64,000 bases of DNA from Micropterus salmoides (GCF_014851395.1 NW_024041150.1:51937779-52001778), one strand, 5' to 3'. Shown: positions 24,011 through 35,792, counted from the first letter of the stretch. The notes: generated by a model from the letters alone, not told the origin. Numbers and translations are program-made.

Positions 24011-24911
24011 TGCAGCTATAGCTATAGAGCTACGGTTCACAGCGTAAGCACAATGTGCGACAGTAATAAATGTCAAAACCGTGTGCGCTGTATTTATATG
24101 GATTAAATGAACCGTCAACACAGAATTTGCGTCAATGCAAATTAGTAATTGTATCGATTTGTTTCAGCCCTAATCACAAGCTTATCTTCCAACTTTATTT
24201 ACTTACAACATTACTGATATGTGATGTGTGGTATATTGTGATGCGTTTCTGGAATGTGAACAGTAAATGCACTGATGATGCTCAGCAAGTTCCTAACAGA
24301 AAATAATATGTTTTTTATTGAACTTTAGTGGGGTGGTTACAGCAACACTTACTACTGAAAAAAATCCTGTCAACCTGGGTCCTGACAGCCAACAACCAAC
24401 CCAAAAGTTCTCATAATTCAGAAAAACCCAAACCGCAAAGAAGCTAAACCAGCTTCACAACTAGAAAAAAACTTTGTCAAAGAAACAAAGCATCAGACAT
24501 ATTTTAGACCAAAACAAATTGTGTTTCATGACAGATTCAAGCAGTCTATCCCAAAACAAGCAGCAGTGAAGGTTAACAAGAAATCCTCCTCACAGATCAA
24601 TCAGACGGATCATTGTTTGTTCTGTGCGCTTCGCCATGACACGTGCAGCACCGCGCATGCGCCACGCGGGAAAATGCCGACAGTCACAGCACAAAGAAAA
24701 GAGAAACGCTCGTGAGTTTTTCTTTCAGCTTCCTCTCTTCAAGATGAAAACAGGAACCGCGGAGACACTTTGGAAATCAAACCACGTAAACACAAACCCT
24801 GGAGCGGGTTTTCAGGCTCTGATCTCTAACAACAGAATGAACGGATGATACACGGACCCTCGAGACTCTTCCTCGTGTCTTTAGTCTCGTGATGAAGTCA
24901 TGAACACTGAC

Positions 24912-24980
24912 CTGAACATCGGCGCTATCAGAGCACGAGGCTGCTGTTTGGCTCCTGTGGTCCGGGTTCTGGTTCTCCAT
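24912..24980 (-). CDS. First coding exon of zinc-finger gene C
   Basis: ATG at 24980-24978, the same 23-codon exon as B and D, and donor GTCAGT in phase 0. The associated finger exon (18554-19548) is frameshifted, so this exon may now head a truncated product. Confidence 0.6.
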
Positions 24981-25116
24981 CGTCCTGCAGGTCTCCGCTG
25001 TGACTGGTGGACCGTGTTGTCCTGGACTGAGTCTGGATTCTGGTCTCGGAGCTCTTCAGGCTGAGATACAGGAGCGCTGCGGGATCCCGCGGAGTGTTCT
25101 CGCGATGTCACGGCGT

Positions 25117-25172
25117 CTCGCCCCGCCCCTTAGTTACTGTCGCTAAGGCCGTTTAGAAACACGGCTCCTTGA
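25117..25172 (-). promoter_or_regulatory. Core promoter of zinc-finger gene C, YY1 core altered
   Basis: The GC box is kept (25121-25129), but the plus-strand motif AAACATGGC of the other units is AAACACGGC here (about 25157-25165), which removes the ATGG core of a YY1 site. Otherwise nearly identical to A, B and D. Confidence 0.5.
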
Positions 25173-25284
25173 TTTCAGGCAGAAGATGAAGTTTAGTTAG
25201 TTGGTTTCCTGAAACCAGCTGATCATATTTGATGTGTATGAGGGAGTGTGCTTCACACAGAGCAGAGTTGTAATTTAATTTTTA

Positions 25285-25361
25285 ATGCGACCTCTGACAC
25301 AAATAGCAATTGTAAGTTGCTTTGGATAAAAGCGTCAGCTAAATGAATAAATGTAAATGTA
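25285..25361 (+). mobile_element. V-SINE tail fragment shared with unit D
   Basis: Tail of a V-SINE-type repeat (gcgacctctgaca ... tttggataaaagcgtcagct ... aatgtaaatg). The same fragment with the same left and right breakpoints is at 35415-35491 in unit D but absent from A and B. Confidence 0.75.
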
Positions 25362-26820
25362 ATTAATGAGCAGCCCAAACAGATGCAAACACAAAGCCAC
25401 TGAAGGAAAACTGTGTGTTGTGAATGTAGCCTGCAAACCTCTTTAGTCTCCGTTAATACAGAAGAAATTAGAAATATAACAACAACATGTTGATGTGATG
25501 CTCACTTAATAAATAAATGCTGGTAGTTGGGAATAATATTTGTGGAGGATCTCTTCTCTGTGGCAGCGTTGGGTATTAAAAGCACAGAGTACAAACATAC
25601 AAACAGAGCAACACACAATAAATATGAGATGCTGTCAGACGAGCGTTTGTTTATTCAGCTTCAGAGTCATTAATGTGAAATGTAAAATGTTTGTGCTGTT
25701 AAAATCTGTGAATAACAACAACTTACTGGGCTGCTGATCTTCCATTATAGCAGGACTGGTTGTTTCTATTAAAGGTAACAGGACACAAACCCTCTGCACA
25801 CAGTTTGCTCCTCCAGTGACTTTAAAGTGAAAACTATCATCTGTTGAACAAACTGAAGCTCCTCTGCTGCCTCCTGCTGGCTGCTTCCTGTCACTGTCAG
25901 TCTGTTCGTCCCTCAGGACAAACTGGAGAGCTCCTCACAAAACATTCACATTAACACAACAGCTACATTTACTACACTGCTGTACTAAAGTACAACACTC
26001 AGGTACTTGTACTTTACTTTCTACTTCTGCTCCACTTCTCAGAGGGAATATTGAACTTTTACTTCACTACATTCATCTGGTAGCTTTAGGTACTAGTTAC
26101 TTTACAAATTAGGACTTTTTAGTGTTTAAATGTGTTTTGTTATTAGTTAAACTCCCAAAAGTTTATATAATTATTATTTTAAGTTTTTTTTTACACGATG
26201 TAAATCCTCCACACCAGACTCTACTACTGAAAATCTCTAATGAAGACAATCATCAGTTACAGTCTGATGCTCACAGACAGACAGTGCTCCAGCTCAACAA
26301 CTACAGCAGTAAAATCCTGTATTTCAGTACCTTAAAAATGTTGACTCACCACAGGAGCTTTTATTTTGGTAATTCTTATCTTTTCTGGGCCATAAGGGTC
26401 AAACAACAGAGAATCCCTCAGTAATAATAGAGCCAGAACAGATCTAATTATTAACTGCAGCTTACAGCAGATACAACCAAACTACTGCAGGAAGCACATC
26501 AGCTTCTGTACGTTACAGTAAGGGAGGAAACATCAACGCTGACATGAGCTGAGGTGTAAAGGTCAAAGACATGTGAGCTAACAGACACATTAGAAAGTTC
26601 AATAACAAATCAAAGCTGCTCGTTCAGCCACTAAACGTCAGTGATTTCCTGTCAGAGCACAGCAGCATCCAGAGAGAGTAAAACAATGAAGGAAAGAGCA
26701 GAAGATGGAGGAACAGCAGCACTCTGTTCTCTTTATTCTTCATCTTTATTGGTCTGTCTGCTTAATGAGCAGCAGGTGGCGCTCAAACACAGTCTGACTC
26801 TTCAACAAAACCTCTGGAAG

Positions 26821-26968
26821 CTGTTAGACTCTGAAGGACTGAGAGTGAAAGTCTGGAGGTTTCTTTTGACCCCAAACAGACTCAGAGGCCAAAGCTGTTA
26901 GACTCTGAAGGACTGAGAGTGAAAGTCTGGAGGTTTCTTTTGACCCCAAACAGACTCAGAGGCCAAAG
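26821..26968. repeat. 74-bp perfect tandem duplication
   Basis: 26821-26894 and 26895-26968 are identical (ctgttagactctgaaggact ... gaggccaaag). Units A and B have one copy. The unit length is not a multiple of three and disrupts a small open frame that is intact in B, which argues that the frame is not coding. Confidence 0.9.
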
Positions 26969-29000
26969 AGTGGGCTTTTGTTTTCCACAAGGGATGCAGT
27001 TCATTAGAAAACATGATATTTAATAAGGAATGTGAGAGTGAGAAGACGATAAAGAGGTTTTCCACCTTTGTAAATCAGCTTCCACCGCTTGTTTTGGTGC
27101 TGCTGCACAGACGACATCAGAATCTGAAGTAGAAGTTAAAGGTTTGTGACTGCAGGATCAAAACAGGACGTTTCACTTTCATCATGATCACATCATGGAA
27201 ACCATCATCCAATCCTTCATCTGCCAGTTTTTTCTTGCAGACAGATGCTCATTGATGCTGCAGCTTAATGCAGTCCCAGGTTGTGGTACAAATCTTGAGA
27301 GTAATTTATAAAATTTTATAGATTTATTTTCAATCCGGTGCCCTCACAGACCTGACGGGATGATGGTGAACATGTCACAGTACGTTTGACTGGAGGTTTG
27401 GTATATTTCCTTCTGAAGAAATAAAGAAGTTACAACAAACAGGTGTCTTTGGTATATTTATTAAAGTAAGAATAACAGAGTGATTCAGCGGAAGGGCAGA
27501 GCTCATACACCAGAGGGCTGTTAGAGAGTCTGACCCAGAGAAACAGAGAAGATATTTAATGCTAGAGAATAATTGTGGAGTCCAACAGAAAAGCCTTTCT
27601 CAGCCTTGAGCCACAGTGGAAACTCCTTTCTCACAGGAAAGCATGACACAAAACAATCTCACAGAAGGTCATTATATCAAAACACTGGTACACTAAGTGG
27701 AAATTATAAAATCACATAAGATGAGCAAAGAACATAAAGTAATGACATATAGAGGATTAATAAAAGTACATATACAGGGTATATACACAAGTATCCTGAA
27801 GTAAAATTCAACACCTTTTAAGACCTTTTCAACATATTATAAGACAGACGCCACTTTGAGCTGTAACCGATTAAGTCAGCAATGCACCTGTAAAAGAGGA
27901 ATTGTGAAATTTAAATATACTCAAATTTTTATGGCCTATATGTGACCAGGTTGTAATCTCTTCTAAAAGCTGAGGCATTCACCAACCTTCTCAGTCTGTA
28001 TAGGCCTGTTATCTTTGTGAAGAACTGGTCAAATTTCCTGCAAAAATCCATTGTCTTAAATCGACTATGACGTTTATGTTTGCAACATTACTGAAAATCA
28101 TGTGAACAGTGTGATTTTGTGTATTAGTTGTTTCAAACTAGATAATGTTTGCTTGCATGCAAACACTTTACTTTTTAATTTTATTTACTATAAATTGATT
28201 TTGAGACTGTAAAAGTAAACAGTATTTCATCAACTACTGTATCAATACAACATAATTCAAAAACGGCAGAAGGGAACAAAGCTGAAGAGAATAAATAGAG
28301 TGATGGATAACGTTGGTAGTGTAGGCGGCATCTTAAAGCTTATTTGTGTCCATTTTTATAACAATAACTTCCATAAAACAGATGTATAATAGAACAAGGA
28401 GAACATGTTTCTCTCAGGAGGCGGCTAGAAGAAGCACATATTGGCACGATGGCATCCTGGCTAAATCTACATCTGTCCGCTGCAGAGGCTCGACCCACAA
28501 CCTGGAAGAGGAGCTAGTATAAATGAGTGTATTAGTATAATATTATAACATTATATTAAAGGTATATTGTTAATATAATCATAAACTGTTAGTTTGATAA
28601 TATATTATTTATGATGTTACTATATTTATTATAATAGTATACAGTTTACCACTATATAATATTTAATACAGTTTAATTTTGGGGTTGTTTGTTATTTATT
28701 AACTTGTTCAAGAAAAATGCTCTAGGCTGCATGGTAGTTAGTCTCCAACTTTAATTTCAAGTAGGCTACTAACTCGTCAATAATCATAATTATTTATGCA
28801 GAACGATGAGTTCAACATTTGAAAAGTTTTCTGTAGCACATCAAACTTCTTTATGTCCCGCTCCATTCAGGCTGTGATAGATCTGTTCACAAAAAGTGAC
28901 ACTGACGAGTGCTTCGGCTTTATGAAAAGGTGAAAGTGTTTCAATAAAAGGCACAGTTAGCTAAATAGCCAGCTAACGTTAGCCAATTCCAAACGTTACT

Positions 29001-29751
29001 ATTTTCCCTGTCGTCTTCGGTCTTACTGATCACTTGTTGATGGCGGATCTTGCTCTTGAGTTTGAGTAACGCGGCTGTTCGGTCAGCGCTCAGACCGACT
29101 AAGTGGAAGATTACGTTCTGTTGTAACTAGGGATGCAACGAAATTAATCTTCCGGAAATAGCAAACATAGCACTTTCGGTGTTCAGCCTAATAAGTCAAA
29201 AAAAGATTACACTCACAGAAAGTATAAAACATATTACATGTGTACATTAAAATTAAATGAACACATGTAATTTACTTTACACGGAGTAAAAGCACTTTTT
29301 AACCCTAACCCTATGCAATGGTAAAAAAAAAAAAAGAAGGCGAAAATGTGAATGTACTTGTTTGGAAAAGTTTTTCCATAATATTCGGTTTTCACATTGA
29401 CCAGTATCTACAAAATGTTATACCTTGTTAAATGGCGATTAAGACAAATCATTTTTAATGGCCTTAATTTTCCCAAAATTGATTTATTAACTTTTTAAGA
29501 CTTTAAGACCCCAGACACACTGATATAGGTAAAATCAATTTTTTGATGGCTTGGCCATGGTCACAATGACTTTATAACAAACTGTCAGTTCCTCAATCAA
29601 CCTTATTTAATTTTGCTAATGTCTGATAACACACCCCCACTTCAATTGTTACTAATCCTTCTGTTTATTATTGTTATTATTACAGTCACATGATAAAAGG
29701 TGGTTGTATTCAGGGCAGCAGGAAACAGCTAGCTTGGCTCTGTGAAAACTG
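29001..29751. other. Spacer between unit C and finger exon D, no gene
   Basis: AT-rich. Part of it (about 29190-29300) is an inverted match to about 31830-31900: both contain acatgtaat near a run reading acacggagtaaaa or its complement. It is therefore old mobile-element debris related to the element at 31749-32512. The last 60 bases resemble the 3' flank of gene C. Confidence 0.5.
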
Positions 29752-30621
29752 TCACACTGATTCTTTGTGAATGCATTTATGTCCTTTAAGGGTTCTTCTG
29801 TCGGTATAAGATTTGCCACATTTGCCACAGCTGTACGGTTTCTCTCCAGTGTGAACACGTTTGTGCACCTTTAGGGCACCTTGATAGGTGAAAGATTTCC
29901 CACACTGTTCACACCAGTACGGTTTCTCTCCAGTGTGAACACGTTGGTGGATTTGTAGGTGACCTGATTGAGCAAAAGTCTTTCCACACTGTTCACACCA
30001 GTGTGGTTTCTCTCTAGTGTGAACACGTTGGTGCCTTTGAAGGTTACTTGATTCAGCAAAAGTTTTTCCACACTGTTCACACCAGTACGGTTTCTCTCCA
30101 GTGTGAACATGTTGGTGGTGTTTTAGGTGAACTGATGTAGTGAAAACTTTCCCACATTGTTCACACCAGTACGGTTTCTCTCCAGTGTGAACACGTTGGT
30201 GGATTTGTAGGTGACCTGATTGAGCAAAAGTTTTTCCACACAGTTCACACCAGTGCAGTTTCTCTCCAGTGTGAACACGTTGGTGGATTTGTAACCTATC
30301 AAATCTGCTGAAAGTTTTTCCACACTGTTCACACCAGTGCGGTTTCTCTCCAGTGTGAACACGTTCGTGCCTTTGAAGGTTACGTGATTCAGCAAAAGTT
30401 TTTCCACACTGTTCACACCTGTGCGGTTTCTCTCCAGTGTGAACACGTTGGTGGTTTTTTAGGTGACCAGATGTAGTGAAAGTTTTCCCACACTGGTCAC
30501 AGCTGTACGGTTTCTCTCCAGTGTGAACTCTCTGATGAATCTTCAAATATCCAGATGTTGTGAAGGATTTGTCACAGTGCTGACAGCGGTGACGTTTGAG
30601 TCCCTCTCTTCTTCTCCTTCC
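29752..30621 (-). CDS. C2H2 zinc-finger protein D, finger exon (10 fingers)
   Basis: Probable nuclear DNA-binding protein. The exon is intact from acceptor (tgatatag, 30621, phase 0) to TGA at 29752 and encodes 289 residues. Finger 1 is the shared CQHCDKSFTTSGYLK type; fingers 2-10 follow with TGEKP-type linkers (one TREKP), ending CGKCGKSYTDRRTLKGHKCIH and KESV. Expected to be spliced to 35043-35111, giving about 312 residues, the same size as protein B. Helix positions vary (for example SRFDRLQ, AESRNLQ, AQSGHLQ, TTSVHLK) while the framework is nearly constant, so B, C and D probably bind different DNA. No KRAB or other effector domain is seen. The finger identity is certain; the two-exon gene model is inferred. 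Confidence 0.88.
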   Translation of the reverse strand, partial: GRRRREGLKRHRCQHCDKSFTTSGYLKIHQRVHTGEKPYSCDQCGKTFTTSGHLKNHQRVHTGEKPHRCEQCGKTFAESRNLQRHERVHTGEKPHWCEQCGKTFSRFDRLQIHQRVHTGEKLHWCELCGKTFAQSGHLQIHQRVHTGEKPYWCEQCGKVFTTSVHLKHHQHVHTGEKPYWCEQCGKTFAESSNLQRHQRVHTREKPHWCEQCGKTFAQSGHLQIHQRVHTGEKPYWCEQCGKSFTYQGALKVHKRVHTGEKPYSCGKCGKSYTDRRTLKGHKCIHKESV

Positions 30622-31748
30622 CTATATCAGCAGAGAGAAACACAGTAAATGAGATGTCATGGTGGAGCAAGGCAAGTTTATTTGTATAGCACATTTAAAA
30701 ACAGGGTAAAACAGAACAGTAAAAATTACAGTGCACAATCAGGTAGTGAGCTTTCTAAAACCATTACAGCACATTTTTGAAATCCCATACTAACATACAG
30801 TACCACATAGTGATTATGTACTGTCTATTACATAGTCAGTCATACGCACTCAGTATGTACTGCATACTAAATAAATGACAGGGGTGGAAAGTAAAAAATT
30901 GCAACAAAAATTGCCAGGCCCTTGCGCTGTGACGCACGCGGCGTTTAATGTGACCGCGCCGCATTACGTGAACGTGCTGTGGCGGCAGGAGTTGTGGAGA
31001 TGCCTGAATTGTTGCGCGTTTTGGAGCTGTCACTAAGGAGTAGTTACCAGTGGGTGGCGGCATGCCGTTGAGTGAATATTTGCATGTAGATGTGTTCAGG
31101 GCGTGACCCTTATTAAATGTGTGAAATTTTGTAGAGATCTGAGCATGTACAGTTAAGTTGCACAAACTTCCTGTTTTATAGCAAACCATCAACAGTCATC
31201 TCGCCACAGATACGCCCATCAATGAAACCTCACAGATAGCACAACTTTTCATCGTTGAAGTAAAGACCTTGTAAAAAGGCCATACATGGGCTGTAATTGC
31301 ACATTCAAATCAAAATGACTTCCTGTCTGATTTCAGGTATGGCTTTAATAGGCTTTTTTGTGCGTCTTGGGATGATACATGTAGCACAAAATGTTTGTGC
31401 ATCTTGGGGATTAAGTTTGCAGGGGCTGCATCTTTGAAGGGACTATGCTATGGCGCTATGAGGTTAATTAGGCTAATTAGGCGACTGTGCATGACAATTG
31501 TCCCGCCAGCCATTTAATACCTAAAGCAAATTTAAAATTAAACACCTTGATTTCCCTGATTTCAATTTAAGACCTTTTAAGACTTTAAGGAGCTGCGGGA
31601 ACCCTGATTGAGCGCACATGCACGAGCCACATACTCCGCCTTTGCTCCTCCCATAAACTACAACGCAAATGACCATAAATACGACAGTATTTCTCCTAAC
31701 GTCCTTATTACAAAAGCCAATCCTGCTACAAAACAACAAACTTAAAGT

Positions 31749-32512
31749 GTTAGGGATGCACCGAAATCGAACATAATTGGAAAACAAAATACAGAACAAG
31801 TACATTCACATTAAATAGTCGTAAAGTGCTTTTTACTCCGTGTAAATTCCATGTGTCCATTTACTTTTAATGTACACATGTAATATGTTTTATACTTTTT
31901 TGGAATGTAATCTAATGAATCTTATTTCCATACTGTATAGACGCATTATTTTGAAAACCGGACATTGTCACATGTGTATATTCGAGCTAAATTCATCAAG
32001 TCCGACCCAATATGATAAATAATGTTGTATGTGGTTCTTGTATCGCGTCACATGAAGACTTCACAGCCTCTCTTCAGGAAGGACTCTCATGCCTTTGTAA
32101 AGAGAAACTGACAGGAAAAAGTCGCTAACCTGCCTGTCAGCTCCGGTCAGCTCGCTGTGGTCCGTTGCAGTTACCATAAAGGCTTGAATACGTGTGCACT
32201 CCAAATTTAGGTGCAGCTATATTAATTGCCTTCACAGAAACACTCAAAAGCGGGTCAGACAGTTTGTTCAGTTTTTCTAAAAAGTCAGCCACAGATGGAG
32301 TGGATGTGCTAGGAGACAATTTACCAGAACAGAGTCTGCAAATGGCAATTTGTGTGTCTTTCTGTGACACTTTAAATGCTTCCACAATGCCGACATGTCA
32401 ACGTAATTGTTCGGTAATATGTAATAGGTCTTTTGACTCAACACCGAAAGTGCTTTTTTTTGCTATTGTGTGTCAATTAATTTCGGTTGCTGAACATGCG
32501 GTGCATCACTAA
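31749..32512 (-). mobile_element. Internally deleted hAT element with BED-finger remnant
   Basis: Ends are inverted: AGGGATGCACCGAAATCG-like on the left (31749) and ATTTCGGTTGC ... GGTGCATCACTA on the right (to 32512), typical of hAT families. The minus strand at 32137-32385 encodes FKVSQKDTQIAICRLCSGKLSPS, the first half of a BED finger. The catalytic domain is gone. The corresponding place in the gene C intron (about 21950-21990) lacks it. Confidence 0.55.
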
Positions 32513-33100
32513 TTAGCGTAAGATCAAGGTGCTGATCACTGACGTGGAGGAGAGAAGAAATAACTCTGATCACCAACAAACGCAAAACAACAGAGTGGCA
32601 TTAGTGTCACAATGGCAGTCAATGCAGCCGGCTCAGAAACTCATAATGGCTGGAATAAAGAAAACATGGTCTGAGATGTCATCAAAGATGGGAAAGAGTT
32701 TCTTTGATACAGAAATTAAGGTGTTTGTGAGACGGAAGTCATAAAGCATTATTGTTTGATGCATAAAATTCAGAGAGTTTAACAGAATTACATAAACAAA
32801 GTCGCTGGAAGTTTACACCAAAGATTCACAACATTACGAGTTTAAACTACTTGCAAAAGAACTGTGTTCTGCAACATTAAAACCTGCCAGTTTAGTCAAC
32901 TGCGACTGACGAGAGTATATTTTTTTCCCCCGTCAGCTACATGTGGTGCAGCTCCGTGCTGCCTTCATGGGAACGGGAAGTCAGAGTATCATCTGTACAA
33001 TTTTAACCACATCTAGAAAATTGACGCCCTCTTTCTTGGTATTACTGTGGAAAAGTGTTTAATTCTCTGAGGAATACACCGTGAACAGCTTGTCTTGAAC

Positions 33101-33206
33101 GACAGAGCTTTCACCATTGCAGCCCGCTCCCTATGAAACTCCTTACCCATACACATCCTAGATTGCAGCGACATGGACTCTTTCAAAGCACTTATCAAAA
33201 CCCACC
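33101..33206 (+). mobile_element. LINE 3' remnant (unit D), interrupted
   Basis: Same LINE remnant as in units A and B up to FKALIKTHL, then cut at 33206 where unrelated sequence starts (aaaggcagggtaggtaag). Confidence 0.65.
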
Positions 33207-34645
33207 TTAAAGGCAGGGTAGGTAAGTTTGAGAAACTAGCAAGAAACTGCTGGTTTTTTGAAAGTATCCAACAGAGAAACTCCCACCGCCTCCCTTCTGG
33301 GCTCCTTCCAAAGCCACGCCCCCAGTGCAGTGCAGCGGCTCACATCAGGGGTAAGAAAACATCTAACTTTATCATTACAAAATTATTGATTATACATTAT
33401 ATTGCATACATTGCTCACTATCAAGCTAGCATGTTAATATTGGATAGCTTTTAAAAGACCGACTTTGATTCCAAACGCACAAGTCCTTAAGAGGCCCAGT
33501 CTGTCCTGAGTTACAGCCAGTGCTCTGCTCACCACCATCGGAGGCTGCGGGGGAACTCCGGTGTTGTCTGAGAATTACTAAGCTTGTCTATTAAATACAA
33601 GAGGCGTCACTTAGTTTTATTTTCGTTGGCCAACGTTTGAACTGAACCTCAAGCTGAGTATTTTTTTTTTTTTCTTACTGCGATACAGAATGATGAACTC
33701 CTGGGAGATTTGAACTTGCACTGTCCCCTGCAGTACCTTTGTGCAGCCACCATGCAGCATTACGCACGGGTGTAGCGACTGTGCGAGAGCTGTCACTTTG
33801 TTCATTTACACCGTCCATATGTGATGAAGATGTGTCAGGTGAGTTGAAGTGAGAAGCCAAATCTGATTGTGTCTCAGTGCTCCTGACAGCACAGTCTGTT
33901 CACTACAGCGACTTCACACACAAAAACCCAACTGAAGTTGGGTTATATATCCACATTATTAAAAACTAGTGACGCTCTGTTCAGCAATTCTTTAATAAAG
34001 ATTCCATCAGTAAGCCGAGCTGAAAAGGACTCGGTAGATAAATTAACGTCTGCTTTTATTTTGATAGTCAACATCTACATACACGATCACACTTCTGGTG
34101 CATCAGCTCACATTTAATTACTGATATGTGACTTATGTGGTATATTGTGATGTGTTTCTTTAGTGCAGCGGTTACAGCAACACTTATGACTACTGAAATC
34201 CTGTCAACCTGGGTCCTGACAGCCAACAACCAACCCAAAAGCAAAGTTCTCATAATTCAGAAAAGCCCAAACTGCAAAGAAACTAAGCTTCAAAACTGGA
34301 AACAACTTTGTCAAACAAACAAAGCATCAGACAGGGGTTTGCTCTGCCTCTGGGTCCTGAGGTGAACTGTCAACACTCTGGTCATCACACTACGCAAACT
34401 CAGCTTCAAGACACAAACGCTCTAGGTAGGACATTAGAAGTAGGACTGGCCGATATCTACCGGAAATCTGGCTGAATTGTAGGCTGAATTCCCAAATGAG
34501 AACTATATCGGTATTTTCTACAAAGTGGACAACATGTTTAGCTGTACGTCAAGTCAAATGTGAGATGTAGGATCAAACATCTGATCTTTTAAAAAGGTAC
34601 AAACTTAATTGATTTTTGCACAACAGAAACATGTTGTTTGTCCCA
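33207..34645. other. Unclassified block present in unit D only (part shared with C)
   Basis: Separates the LINE remnant from the exon 1 region. The sub-stretch 34165-34345 is close to 24331-24500 in unit C, so unit C may have held a similar block before deletion. The front part (33207-33660, starting aaaggcagggtaggtaag) looks like a fish DNA element end, but I found no matching inverted end. No coding seen. Confidence 0.4.
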
Positions 34646-35042
34646 TTTTAGACCAAAACAAATTGTGATTTCATGACATGAGATTCAAGCAGTCTATCTC
34701 AAAACAAGCAGCAGTGAAGTTAACAAGAAATCCTCCTCACAGATCAGACGGATCATTGTTTGTTCTGCGCGCTCCGCCATGACACGCGCTGCACGCGCGG
34801 GAAAATGCCGACAGTCACAGAACAAAGAAAAGAGAAACGCTCGTGAGTTTTTCTTTCAGCTTCCTCTCTTCAAGATGAAAACAGGAACCACGGAGACACT
34901 TTGGAAATCAAACCACGTCAACACAAACCCTGGAGCGGGTTTTCAGGCTCTGATCTCTAACAACAGAATGAACGGATGATACACGGACCCTCGAGACTCT
35001 TCCTCGTGTCTTTAGTCTCGTGATGAAGTCATGAACACTGAC

Positions 35043-35111
35043 CTGAACATCGGCGCTATCAGAGCACGAGGCTGCTGTTTGGCTCCTGTGGTCCGGGTTC
35101 TGGTTCTCCAT
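35043..35111 (-). CDS. First coding exon of zinc-finger gene D
   Basis: ATG at 35111-35109, 23 codons (MENQNPDHRSQ...SADVQ), donor GTCAGT, phase 0. Same protein as B and C. Partner of the finger exon at 29752-30621. Confidence 0.65.
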
Positions 35112-35246
35112 CGTCCTGCAGGTCTCCGCTGTGACTGGTGGACCGTGTTGTCCTGGACTGAGTCTGGATTCTGGTCTCGGAGCTCTTCAGGCTGAGATAC
35201 AGGAGCGCTGCGGGATCCCGCGGAGTGTTCTCGCGATGTCACGGCG

Positions 35247-35300
35247 TCTCGCCCCGCCCCTTAGTTACTGTCGCTAAGGCCGTTTAGAAACATGGCTCCT
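35247..35300 (-). promoter_or_regulatory. Core promoter of zinc-finger gene D: GC box and YY1-like site
   Basis: GC box at 35251-35260 and plus-strand AAACATGGC at about 35287-35296, as in units A and B. TATA-less. Confidence 0.5.
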
Positions 35301-35414
35301 TGATTTCAGGCAGAAGATGAAGTTTAGTTAGTTGGTTTCCTGAAACCAGCTGATCATATTTATGTGTATGAGGGAGTGTGCTTCATACAGAGCAGAGTTT
35401 TAATTTAATTTTTA

Positions 35415-35491
35415 ATGCGACCTCTGACACAAATAGCAATTGTAAGTTGCTTTGGATAAAAGCGTCAGCTAAATGAATAAATGTAAATGTA
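35415..35491 (+). mobile_element. V-SINE tail fragment shared with unit C
   Basis: Same truncated V-SINE tail at the same site as 25285-25361, absent in A and B. It supports a common ancestor of units C and D after the split from A and B. Confidence 0.75.
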
Positions 35492-35792
35492 ATTAATGAG
35501 CAGCCCAAACAGATGCAAACACAAAGCCACTGAAGGAAAACTGTGTGTTGTGAATGTAGCCTGCAAACCTCTTTAGTCTCCGTTAATACAGAAGAAATTA
35601 GAAATATAACAACAACATGTTGATGTGATGCTCACTTAATAAATAAATGCTGGTAGTTGGGAATAATACTTGTGCAACGGTACATTAACACAACACAACC
35701 TTTATTTTGGTAATTCTTACCTTTTTTGGGCCATAAGGGTCAAACAACAATCGTTGACCTGCTCAATACAGTTCCTAACCCCGTTTTGGCGA

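Larger units (their letters stand above)
19549..24911 (-). other. Intron of zinc-finger gene C, packed with insertions
   Basis: 5.4-kb intron between donor (24911) and acceptor (19549). It is longer than in B and D because it gained a 749-bp hAT miniature element (21170-21918), a Tc1 fragment (22147-22590) and LINE fragments (22592-24010). The stretches 19549-20400 and 20445-21160 hold AT-rich sequence and old miniature-element debris, for example a block ending ttgtccagcccc near 20730. The remaining intron sequence aligns in places with the gene B and D introns. Confidence 0.6.
25173..29000. repeat. Duplicated upstream segment of unit C, no gene seen
   Basis: Counterpart of 1131-5990. The stretch matching about 1230-1545 of unit A is missing, and a V-SINE tail (25285-25361) stands in its place. 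Further along come a 74-bp tandem duplication (26821-26968), the block shared with B and D at 28320-28530, and the end of the unit near 29000. No conserved coding. Confidence 0.7.
30622..35042 (-). other. Intron of zinc-finger gene D with insertions
   Basis: 4.4-kb intron between donor (35042) and acceptor (30622). It holds miniature-element debris at about 30890-31500 (related to blocks in the gene B intron), a deleted hAT element (31749-32512), the shared LINE remnant (33101-33206) and an unclassified 1.4-kb block (33207-34645). No additional exon was recognised. Confidence 0.6.

Noticed and set aside
29296..29315. Telomere-like ttaaccctaaccctat
   Set aside because: Only about two repeat units in AT-rich debris. 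Not an interstitial telomeric array.
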